The position numbers and the translations under genes were made by a program. The notes under the pieces are model-generated. The model did no database searches, was not told where the DNA came from, and saw nothing but the letters and a program-made list of their open reading frames with translations. Positions 32,126 to 41,714 of a stretch of 64,000 bases of DNA are shown piece by piece. Position 1 is the stretch's first letter. The number at the start of each line of letters is the position of its first letter. The stretch covers positions 310,001 through 374,000 of the forward strand of contig JARGSG010000203.1 in assembly GCA_030374805.1 (NCBI GenBank). The letters run 5' to 3'. Origin of the DNA: Gracilaria gracilis. Taxonomy: Eukaryota; Rhodophyta; Florideophyceae; Gracilariales; Gracilariaceae.

Positions 32126-32699
32126 TATGGTAGCATCTAAGTTCGATTCACGCCGCTTGAATCTTTCAGTCGCGCAACAATCCAACCGACAAGACCGTAG
32201 TTCATTAACGTAGTTCAGAGAAAATGGCCACGCTGTATAGTGTACACCGTAGGCCTGAAGCGCAGGACCAGTCAAAGGTCAAGGGCGCTGAAGGGATTAT
32301 GTTCAACATCGCCTAACCACGAAAAGTGGTGAAGTTTAGGGATATCAAGACATAGAGTATGTCGAAATGTATCCTAACGGTAAATCATGGAAGGTTCACG
32401 ATATATGGAATTTAATTGCCGCTGCGTTGCAGGACAATCAAACCTTTAAGTTCTGTCTATCATGGTATTAGGATAGTAAGAGGTACTTGAAAAAGACCCA
32501 CGAAAAAGTAAATATCAGATTCCGATGAGAAGATCAAAAAGTTCCAAGCCCGATATATATTTAAGAGGTAAGAAAAGTTAATAAGGTAGGAATGAGGGAG
32601 AAAGGTTATATGTTGTTTTTGAAAAACAAGTATATCAAAGATCAACGATCTTCGAATGCTTGACTCGATGCGGACATCGATTTTTAAAAAGGAGGTGAA

Positions 32700-32887
32700 T
32701 GCAATATAGTGGCGTCCACTTATGCATTACGACCACTACCTGTGAATACGTCACGACCATCTAGCTAGTATAAGTAGATAGCTCACTCCAGGAGTGAGCT
32801 ACTCTTAGTCTAGTCATCGACAGTGCGTCGGTCCTGGTTCTGTAAAGATGTTCAGTACCAGTCTGCTCCAACCTTCACTACCTTACA
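32700..32887 (+). repeat. TRIM right LTR
   Basis: Near-identical partner of 31938-32125, with the same hairpin at 32779-32801. Confidence 0.9.
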
Positions 32888-34560
32888 ATCTATGCCACGT
32901 AATACTATATTACATGTTTCTTGCCTGAGCAACTTGTGAAATTTCATCAGGTCACAACTTGATTTTCACTGTACTCGTCCGCTACATTCGTTGTAATACC
33001 GCGATACAACTCCGTGTTCTCTGGCGCAGGCGGCAAATTGTCATGAGCCTGCAGGAACCAAGCCAAGTACGGGAAGAAGGATTGGCACTGCTTCAGCCTC
33101 ATAGCATTGTTTAGAGCTCGGTAAATGAAGCCAGTAGTGTACAAATAGACAATCGCTTTCTCTTCTTGGTTCAGGGGCACTTCGTTGCATACTCCCGAGA
33201 CACTATTTAGAACAATCCTCATAACCGGACGTAATGGTGAGTAGACCTGCTCCAACGGCAATAAAGGCGTATCTCGTGCGCCAGTTATAGGTTCTATATT
33301 CTCCTCAAATTTGAGCTCGCCTTTTAACCTTCTTAGATATATACTATGCCATTCCTTTGTCACTTGGATGAAATCTCGCAGAGCGGCTGGCTCCAGACCT
33401 TTCCCTAGAAGCCTAAGTTCGGTGGGAAGCTAGTTTATAGCACTCATTCCCAGCTCATTCACTTTCTGGTTGACAATGGTGAAATGCGGGGTGCCTTGGC
33501 AGAACTGGCCTCCTCGAGCAGCAGGACTGTACCAATTTATGATCCTTACTGGTACATCCGAAGAATTTCTCACTACAGTTTCAACAAGGTGCTTTGCACT
33601 TTTCATTGAACTGCTCCACCAGGTAACTACTAGCGCTCGACGCTTGTCAGACGCCGGTAATCGAGATTTGGCCAACATTATTTGTTCAATGATGCATCTG
33701 AGTACCGGAAGCCAGAACGCACTATGACCTGAGTTTGAAATTGCACCACCTGTTGTAAATGAGGCATTGAGAAATAGTATTCTTTGCGAAATCATGCTCT
33801 GAAACCACTGTGGTGGGGAAATGACTCGCTTGTCGGATATTAGAGCCCGTAGATCTTCCAAATTCGCATCTTTTTTGATGCCATAGTTTGCCATCGCAGC
33901 TGCCTTCAGAATGGATCGCATGGACGACATCAAACCCAACCCTTTTTCATTCCAGTGCTCAAGCATTATGTCGAGCATAGGAGCACCTATGGCGGACTGC
34001 AGTGAGGCAGACTGTTTATAATCCGCAAACAGAACACGTCAGTCGAATGTCTTGCATATCAAAATGTGAATGAGGAGGGGAGAACTTAACTGGTTGTTGC
34101 GCTATGAAAAATATGTTCCAGTTCTCTGGTGATAATGGTTTGATTGATTGGAAAGTGAGCTCCCTCATCGGAACAATATCATCGTCTCTTTTTTCTCCTA
34201 CGAACTTTGGGGCATCCTTCAAGCAGTTGATGAGGGTGGTCAAAACTCTCTCCCACTTAAAGCCATATCCACCACCAAACATACACGTCAAGGAGGAAGA
34301 TGAATCATAATTACGTATGTTTTCAACTCCTTTGGTGGATACATTCGTGCGGGTGAAGCTTGTATAATCAATTGTGTAGACCTCGTCTGCCGAATTGACA
34401 CGGAACGATTCAGAGTGGGATCCTTGGCTTAGAAAATCTCGACAGCCTTTTGTAAGCTCTTCTGAGACAGATTTTGTGAATGGAATCCATTTGGAAACGC
34501 CTTTCTGCTTTGAAGGATACTCGTACTCCCACACCATTGCGAGCCACAGAAGCAAAGTTT
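32888..34560 (-). pseudogene. WWE + uracil-DNA-glycosylase-like + ADP-ribosyltransferase-like gene, broken
   Basis: Read from 34555 downwards. WWE domain (34534-34303): V-W-E-Y-E ... W-I-P-F-T ... Y-T-I-D-Y-T ... N-V-S-T-K. UDG-like domain (about 34270-33425): F-F-I-A-Q-Q-P-V-K sits where family-1 UDGs have the GQDPYH water-activating loop; R-I-L-F-L-N-A-S-F-T-T fits L-L-L-N-x-x-L-T-V with its Asn kept; L-V-V-T-W-W-S-S fits L-L-W-G; W-Y-S-P-A-A fits H-P-S-P-L; S-A-I-N-[TAG]-L-P fits P-I-D-W-x-P. So catalytic Asp and His are replaced (Gln, Tyr). ART-like domain (33160-32890): E-E-K-A-I-V-Y-L-Y-T-T ... Y-R-A-L-N-N-A-M-R ... L-Y-R-G-I, then two TGA codons, then N-F-T-S-C-S like the S-T-S motif; cut off by the TRIM at 32887. 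Lesions: frameshift near 34020, TAG 33430-33432, TGA-TGA 32944-32949. A likely role, nucleic-acid recognition coupled to ADP-ribosylation, is inference. Confidence 0.65.
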
Positions 34561-35071
34561 GGTGCTATAGACACTTTCTCGGGGAACAATTGATGTATTT
34601 GAAGGCAGTTGGAGGGGAGCGTGGGATTGGACTGCTGCTTAAGTAACACATTATTTTTATCAACGGCACAAGGCAACAAGTGGTTGTTAACGTTCGAACT
34701 CCGAGATATGTCAGAGTGAGCAGGAAAATTTGAGAAAAGATGGCGTTGTTCTGACCATGTTTAAAGCTTGGAGAGGAATATTTGTTTCAGTTGGACGGAT
34801 ATGACGAGACGGCTGCTTCCAGGTGAGCAGCGCCAAACAGAACGCGACAAGGTACATAGTTTGTGCAACAGCTTTGTTGGGGACGATTCTATCGCTCTCA
34901 GAACACAGTATTGGGCCCAAGTGAAGCAAATGTGGGCAGTACAGTGGATGGACTGCATTCATGGGTCAGGATCAAGACGATCACTTCGGCGATGCTGGTG
35001 CGAAAGGGCCGAATCACGGTGGGCTACTGTCCGTACTTGACCCGGAAAAGGATGGTGGTGCCTTGTTGGTG
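34561..35071. other. Upstream flank of the WWE gene; no clear coding
   Basis: A minus-strand trace (34740-34560) stays open in a phase one base off the WWE frame and may be the eroded N-terminus; no domain is visible in it. Confidence 0.4.
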
Positions 35072-35521
35072 TGTTGTATTTGCCAGCCATTTCTGTCACG
35101 ATGGATATACAGCATGCCGTATAAGCAGGCCTGACCTGACGTCAGGTCTGAGCAAGCGCAAATGCGCTGGGACAAGTGCTCAAAATGCTGTGTGCGACTA
35201 CGGTAGTTCAATGGACATGCAAGCATTTGCGCAGTCAGGGTTCTGCGACTTAGCAAGGCCAAGCGCTTCTAGACTTGTCCTTCCCAAGTCTTTGATCTCT
35301 AGCATTCATGTGTAACCTACATACAGAATCGTATCTGCCGAGTCAGCTTTTGAATGGCTCCGTGGGGATGCCTATAAAATGCCAACCGGAATGACCCGGA
35401 TGGCAACTCGCAAGAAGACAAGCTTCTCCGTGAGTGTGCTCACTACCGCTTCCTATCTCCCTTCTTTCCCTCTTCCATCCAACAACTAGCACTCGCCGAC
35501 TTTACTCAGCACAGAACAACA
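35072..35521 (+). repeat. Solo LTR of the Gypsy-3 family
   Basis: 450 bp, TGTTGTATTTGCC...CAGAACAACA, the same sequence as both LTRs of Gypsy-3 but in the opposite orientation. GGTG directly precedes (35068-35071) and directly follows it (35522-35525), a 4-bp target duplication, so it arose by LTR-LTR recombination. It holds a 16-bp perfect palindrome, GACCTGACGTCAGGTC (35133-35148), and a TATA-like CCTATAAAAT at 35371-35380. Confidence 0.93.
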
Positions 35522-35525
35522 GGTG

Positions 35526-36689
35526 CCAAGTACAAGGCGGAAAAACAGCAGGCGTCAGTCTGAAGCTCACTACGTTTCCGTCTCCCCGTTCTCCACAGGT
35601 GGTAGATACCGCCACGCACGCGTGGTGGCGAACGGTGAATCGATCGAGATAGTACTGGGACTTGTTGTGTTCGGGATAGTGGAGGGCTTCAGGCGAAGCG
35701 GGAAGGGACAAGTTGAGCGTGGCGACGTGTACCACCACATCGCACACGCGCAACTGCTTGTGATACGACGCTGATGCGTTGCGGACGGCTTCGTGCCGTA
35801 GTCATCACGCACCAAACGTCATAGCCGTGGCCCCGTAGCCACTTGGCGTCCGCACTGACGGCCTCTCGCCGGATCGGCTGCGCGGGATCCTGTCCTCCGG
35901 GGGCCTGACTTCCTTCGAGTGCACATCGCTCGTGCTGCACACCCAGATGGTGCGGTGGTCCCACTCGCTTCTCGCAAAATCAACTATGACTCTCCCTCTG
36001 GATTCCTCTCCAGGTGATAAAGAATCACATGTCGGACGTGTCTGCCTAAAATACTGGTACGCCGGAATAAAAGCTGCAGAAAGGCAGTTCGCTTTGTTAT
36101 CCAATCGCGGCTTTGATTGCAAGTAGAAATCCATATACACAGTTTGAGCCACACCTAGGTTGGAACTGCACTCAGTTGTGCAGAAAGAAAGAGAAACTCC
36201 AACTTAATGCGGCCAGCCTACACCGGGAACATCCTTCCATATGACCCCCTTTTGGGTGGGCTGGTGCCATTACAGTCCCATCTGTTTTGCTTAACCCCTT
36301 TCTGCAATCGGTATTTAGCAAATCACCTGTAGTTTCATTCCTTCTACCCACACCTAACATTAATCTGTTGTTACTAGCTGTTCCGCTTGGCCCTGTACTA
36401 CAATGTACAATATCTCAATACCGATCGCGAAACTCTTGATCAGCCGGAAGTGGAGAGTGATCGTAGCACACCATGAATATCTCCAATTGGATTTATATAC
36501 TGTTCACAATGTGCCCCAGAAACATTTTTGTCCTTGGGACATTTCACTTGGGGGACGCGGTGCAGGCTGTTTCCAGAACGTGGTATCTTTTCACTTGTAC
36601 TGGCCGGAGAAAATGTTGTGAAGCACAATTCCCAGGCCCGTACTTGTGAATTATCCTAGCCTAGAAAGAGTGGCCAACTGACTTAGGCC
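35526..36689. other. No gene seen
   Basis: Several short open frames on both strands without recognisable motifs. GC-rich between 35570 and 35960. Confidence 0.5.
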
Positions 36690-36927
36690 TTAACCCTTTT
36701 GAACCTGAAAAATCTTATGGCTACAATAGTAGCCATAAGGACAGGCCAATGAGAGAACAGCATTTGTAACAGTCATCAAGCAAAAGCTTCCACCGCTGGA
36801 AGCTTGTGCATGCTATGATGGCAACTGCGTTTCATCGTGTTGCACCCCCCAACACATCCACCGTGAACCGTCAAACACGTCCTCCCCACCTCCCACCTCG
36901 TTCCCCGGCCTCGTTTTTGCCTTCCAG

Positions 36928-37593
36928 TTGGCGCCTACTGGATTCTCGGAAGCAGCTAAACTTTGTCCCACAAAGCAACCACACCCACTTATCTTCACAC
37001 ATACCTTTTCCGTCGCTCATGCTGTAATTCAAACCGCTATTCTATCACCTCGAGAGAAGGTTCAGCAGTGTATACGATTCTATCGCGTTTGGGGTCTTTG
37101 TTTGTTCCCCGCCATTAATATTGGTGAAAATTCTTGCAATCTTGTGGAAAATGGAGACAACAAACCCAGTAAGTCGGAGATAAATTTGCGCTGTGATGAA
37201 CATGAGCCCGCAAGTACAACCCATCCACGGACGATCGAGAGCAAAGCGGAGCGTAATACGCAGGAAAGAAATGGCTCTGATATGAAGCATAAGGGAGATC
37301 CCGCGATGCTAAACTGTGGTCACAGCCGTAGCGTTCCTACGATTACTAGCTACAACGAGGATATTACTTGTGTCTGCTGTGGGGGACCACCCTGCTACTT
37401 GATGCAGGTTGGTCCCTCTGTAGTTGCGAAGGTGCGGTCGGAGTATCCTGAGATTGGAAAAGTGCGAGAGTGGAATAATGAAGCACGTAAAATGGCGTAT
37501 CAAACGTTCGTGTTAGAACGATTTGGGTTTATGGGCAAAAGTGTCAGAGTTCAAATTCCTCATTGCACACTAGAGGGAATACGAAGGCTCTAG
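36928..37593 (+). CDS. piggyBac accessory ORF, function unknown
   Basis: A 221-codon open frame, convergent with the transposase, ending 50 bp before the transposase stop. The last 90 residues look conserved in character: C-V-C-C-G-G-P-P-C, then V-R-S-E-Y-P-E-I-G-K-V-R-E-W-N-N-E-A-R-K-M-A-Y, and R-V-Q-I-P-H-C-T-L-E-G-I-R-R-L before the stop. The phase stays open for some codons past TAG (P-D-T-D-G-R-Y-M-G-F), so the stop may be a mutation. The Cys cluster suggests a zinc-binding fold. I do not recognise the family. Start is uncertain: the N-terminal third is unremarkable, and coding may begin near 37130. Confidence 0.5.
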   Translation: MAPTGFSEAAKLCPTKQPHPLIFTHTFSVAHAVIQTAILSPREKVQQCIRFYRVWGLCLFPAINIGENSCNLVENGDNKPSKSEINLRCDEHEPASTTHPRTIESKAERNTQERNGSDMKHKGDPAMLNCGHSRSVPTITSYNEDITCVCCGGPPCYLMQVGPSVVAKVRSEYPEIGKVREWNNEARKMAYQTFVLERFGFMGKSVRVQIPHCTLEGIRRL

Positions 37594-37643
37594 CCAGACA
37601 CGGATGGAAGATACATGGGATTCAAGCAACAGTAGATAAAAGA

Positions 37644-39688
37644 TCAAGACATTACTTTAGCTGACTGGAGTGTGGATGTAACATGGTTCTGCCGCTTGCG
37701 CCGGTTTCCTGAATTGAGAGCTGCTTCAGCGCGAACAACAGCATCATATATGTCACGGCGCGTGTCTCGAAAGTGATCCTTGTGGTGGTAGAAGGAGAAG
37801 CAGTTGACGTGGAATCCACTTTTGCACTGACTGCAGGAAAACTTTGTGTACCCCCTGTGCCTTGCGGAAGAAAGGTTTTTGCACAGAACGCAGCGTACGT
37901 TTTTCCGGCCTTCTGTCTCTAACAGCATGTGTGGTTCACTTGTAGAAAGGCTATTGATTCGTTGGATTGTGTTTGTGGTGCCTGGCTGTGATATCGAATG
38001 CAGAGTCGCTCTCTGTTGATTGTACGAAACATATTCTGCTACAAGTTGCAGTATGATTATGTGCTTCATTGTGACCACATCGATTACAGGCTCCACTGTC
38101 GGAAATATTGCTTTCAGAAGAGCGTGAGCGTTTAGAATGCAGGCGTCAAGAGCAAATGTTAGAATGCTCATAGGGACTCTTTTCTCCCCTCTGAGAGTGG
38201 CTGCAGTGGACCGGAACTAATCAAACCAGTCGACGCCATTCATGAACAAATTGTAGGCTACTATGATTGACGGAACTTGCAAAGTGGTTCGCGTAAAGGA
38301 CTCTGTGCCTATCCAACGTTTCAGAGGGGCCAGGCAGTGCACGCAGGAGACTGCATGACTATCTGCTTTGTATATACGAAGATACGGAGTATCTGCAAGA
38401 TCGTTAGTGTAAAATGTAACTACTGTAAGGTCTTTGAATACCACAAAACCCGTTCTCTCTGCAACCTGAGGTGGATCTAAATCTCGCTTGCTTTTTTGAT
38501 AAACCTGTACTAATCTCCACTCCCCTCTCTCAGCGTGCTTCATGCTCTCTATTGCTTCCTTCAGCGCGGGCCGGTTCATACCATCCACATTATTGAAGCG
38601 GACAGTCCCTAACACTTTACACTCACAATCACTGAGCCCATTCAATTGCCGTGCCATAACGTGACGGGTATAAAATATCCATATCCATCAACCTACCCTC
38701 TTTCGGAGTAGGACGCAACTGCGTCTGGTGCGCCATCTGCGTACACCACAGAACGCTGGCTGTAGATTTCGCTACCAGTTTTCCATCAATTTTGCGTTCT
38801 ACAGCCCCTCGCAAACTGCGGAACACAGTCGTATATCTTTCAACTGGAGTCTGGCCAGATTTGTTACCAGACCCATTATCTTGAAAGTTGTGTAGGTACG
38901 CGTGCGACCATCCCACAACGGCATGGAACCGTATTCCACTGGTTTAGACTTCATATACGATCAGGCAGCGGTTCTGCCTTTACAACGTATAGTATTTTCA
39001 TTAAGTGAGCTCACACCGACGGGGACAGCGAGCGTTGCAGAATAACGGACAAAGTGTTCCAAAATTTGTCGGCTATGCCACAACGGATCTCGTGCAGCAA
39101 TATCTGGTTCATAGCTTGAATACAGCCGTAGTGCGGCTCGTATATTCAAGAAAAGGTCTCTGCTCATTACTTTCTTGAAGAAAGGGATATGAAGGAGCTT
39201 TGATGTGCTCCAAAAATCTCGCAACTTATTCATTCGATGTAAAGAGGTTGCGAGTTCGAGACCAAGGTAGGCCAGCATCGCGTCCATTCGCAATGGCTTG
39301 GTTTTTTTGCGTCGTCTCTGGAGCCCATTGCTAGTCCACAATCGCATGCAGGCAAGAAAGGACCCATTCAAGAACAACTTAAATAGGCCAAGCTCCTCCC
39401 GATGGCCATATGAACTCTGTATATCTGCATTCTTGCCAGAAACAGTCGACTTGATGCCTTCCAGCGTCCGCAGTACGGAACGGTTTTGTACAAAGTTTTT
39501 TCTTCACTACAACCAATTGCTGACACAATAAATTCTTCATGGTCTTCGCCGTTGCTGCTGGACTGTCCTGCAATGTGGAAGTTACATTCAGGATCATGTA
39601 CTTCATTTAAGTCAACCTCGAGCTCTGGAAGGAGGCATTGAAGTGGGCTTGATTTGGTCGCCATGAGGCTGTGAGGCGAACCGAGCAA
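37644..39688 (-). pseudogene. piggyBac transposase
   Basis: N-terminal acidic region (39688-39400), then L-A-Y-L-G-L-E-L-A-T-S-L-H-R-M ... D-F-W-S-T ... V-M-S-R-D-L-F (39290-39140), the start of the DDE_Tnp_1_7 core. S-L-N-E-N-T-I-R-C-K-G-R stands where the family has S-I-D-E-x-x-x-x-F-K-G-R, so the first catalytic Asp is Asn; a TGA follows a few codons later. The core resumes in another phase, and ends with L-A-P-L-K-R-W and Y-N-L-F-M-N-G-V-D, the last catalytic Asp (38217-38260). The C-terminal part (38171-37644) has the Cys-rich finger C-V-L-C ... C-S-Q-C-K-S-G-F-H-V-N-C that binds the terminal repeats in piggyBac proteins. At least three frame breaks. Confidence 0.88.
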
Positions 39689-40058
39689 GAATTGCGGCCG
39701 TCACATTTCGCGGGTTCTTGTGCGCTTTGCCGTCGGCAGTGCAATTCCAAAGTGGCGTTTGGATACATATGGTACAACAAGGTTGTACATGCATACTGCC
39801 GATTGTAGTTGAATGAAGCTTGCCTTTTGTAAGCAGTGTTACCATATGGGTGTTGTTCATTGGCTCAAATGTTTTTTATTGTCAATAAGAACCAATTGTT
39901 GTGCGATTCTCTTATGGGTACTATAGTATACATAACACACTCGGACACTTGGCTGCCTGATCACCACCTTTTGAAGATCAGAACAGCCTATTATCCAATA
40001 GTACGCACGGCTTATGGCTACTATTGTAGCCATAAGCAAACCGGTTCAAAAGGGTTAA

Positions 40059-41220
40059 ATTTCCATTTAGTCATTAGTCACTTTGCGTGTACACGATGTA
40101 CACGCAGCACAATTCCAAAGCTGTACACTTGTACAGCGGTGACACGACAAGAACAGAAAGAGGGCGGTAACGATTCGATACTTGATTACATATCGTTTTT
40201 GGTAGGCGTCCCAAGGGTTGGTAGCTACAGGGCACAGCTCTCTGCATCAGTTTGAATTGCGAGAAAACCTGTCCAACTGTTAAATATGCTGGACTCGAAT
40301 GAAGTAATGAAAATATCTTTGTTAAGGATCCAGCTCTAAGTCCTGCGTGTCGACAATAGTTATTCTTCAAATCACTTCTATCATCAATTGCGAACAAGTG
40401 AAATAATCTCTATATGTTCTACTGTTGACGAATACGTTGATATGTAATTTTCAATGAGCAAGATAATGTGGCTGGCCTTCACGCAGCTCATCAGTTTGAA
40501 AAACCTGCTGCCGATTGCCGTAAGACTGTGTTCTTTCGAATCTGCCGAATCTACGAAATAAAACGATCGCTACAGGTGAAATCACTCCTTCGAGTATTGC
40601 GTAGTTCGATTGGTACCGTTGGTAGTTTCTATGGAGGATGATACAATTCGGCAGCTATTCGAGATTGCTTGTCTCAAGTTCTTCTCTACGTAGAATAGGA
40701 CTGGTTCATTCTCTTGTGTGTTATGTAATATTGCACAACAACTCGTTGAAGGGAAACCACTGCTGAATTCATATTATTGAACTGCCACCCATAGAGTTTC
40801 ATCTCAAGATTTTGACTGGCAATTTTATACTACACCAAGTAGTGTCTCTAGCGTCCAACTTGGTGTTTAACTGCTCGTGTGATTCTGCGGAGCGGGCACG
40901 ATCGCTGCTACCCACGGTGGAATATTACGGCCTTCGTTTTCTGGTAGTTCTACCATGCCTCCATAAAGGCCGGGATATCCTTTTGTCTTCCCAGCATTTG
41001 CTACTTTTGCTCCCCCGAGTCTGGAGTCCAGACTCTGGACCCCACGGGTGGGGTACAAAAGCTGCGCAAAGGGTAAAATTGTTGTCGCATTGCTGTCATC
41101 CCATCTTACAGTACCGACAGAACTGCTGGACGTACCACTTTCTTAAAAAAAAACTTGGCTTCTTCACGTGTGTGATCTTTTGTGCACGTGCGTTCGCCTC
41201 ATTGGCTGTCGTTTGCATCC
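40059..41220. other. No gene seen
   Basis: Short open frames only. A perfect 19-nt palindrome GAGTCTGGAGTCCAGACTC lies at 41017-41035. Confidence 0.5.
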
Positions 41221-41675
41221 TGTTGTTCTGTGCTGAGTAAAGTCGGTGAGTGCTAGTTATTGGATGGAAGAGAGAAAGAAGGGAGATAGGAAGCGGTAGT
41301 GGGCACACTCACGGAGAAGCTTGTGCTCCTGTGAGTTGCCATCCGGGTCGTTCTGGTTGGAATTTTATAGGCACCCCCCCCGAGCCATTCAAAAGCTGAC
41401 TCGGCAGATAGGATTCTGTATGCTAGGTTATACATGAATGCTAGAGACCAAAGACTTGGGAAGGACAAGTCTAGAAGCGCTTGGCCTTGCTATGTCGTCG
41501 CAGAACCCTGACTGCGCAAATGTTTGCCTTTCCATTGAACTGCCGTAGTCGCGCACAGAATTTTGAGCACTTGTCCAAGCGCATTTGCGCTTGCTCAGCC
41601 CTGACGTCAGGTCAGGCCTGCTTATACGGCAATGCCGTATATCCATCGTGACAGAAATGGCTGGTAAATACAACA
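41221..41675 (-). repeat. Gypsy-3 3' LTR
   Basis: 455 bp, same ends as the 5' LTR (TGTTGTATTT...AACAACA read on the minus strand). TGACGTCA at 41602-41609. Confidence 0.93.
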
Positions 41676-41714
41676 GCGTCCCATAAGTGCTCACGAAAGA
41701 TCGTGAGTGGTTGT

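Larger units (their letters stand above)
31938..32887 (+). mobile_element. TRIM: miniature LTR retrotransposon, about 950 bp
   Basis: Two 188-bp direct repeats (31938-32125 and 32700-32887) begin TG[T/C]AATATAGTG and end CCTTACA, with only a few differences. The 574-bp interior has no coding capacity. Just inside the left LTR, TGGTAGCATCTAAG resembles the tRNA-Met primer site (TGGTATCAGAGC); just before the right LTR, AAAAAGGAGGTGAA is a polypurine tract. These are the minimum signals for retrotransposition in trans. No target duplication could be matched (TGTTT left, ATCTA right), which suggests recombination or flank decay. Confidence 0.9.
36694..40054 (-). mobile_element. piggyBac element with TTAA target duplications
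   Basis: TTAA at 36690-36693 followed by CCCTTTTGAACC, and GGTTCAAAAGGG followed by TTAA at 40055-40058: the exact terminal inverted repeat and TTAA duplication that define piggyBac. Just inside each end is a second motif, CTTATGGCTAC(4 nt)GTAGCCATAAG (36714-36739 and 40010-40035), itself a hairpin with 11-bp arms. Inside are a decayed transposase (minus) and a convergent accessory ORF (plus). Confidence 0.95.

Noticed and set aside
40812-41240. 142-codon plus-strand frame beside the Gypsy-3 3' LTR
   Set aside because: No motif, overlaps the LTR edge, and composition is not coding-like.
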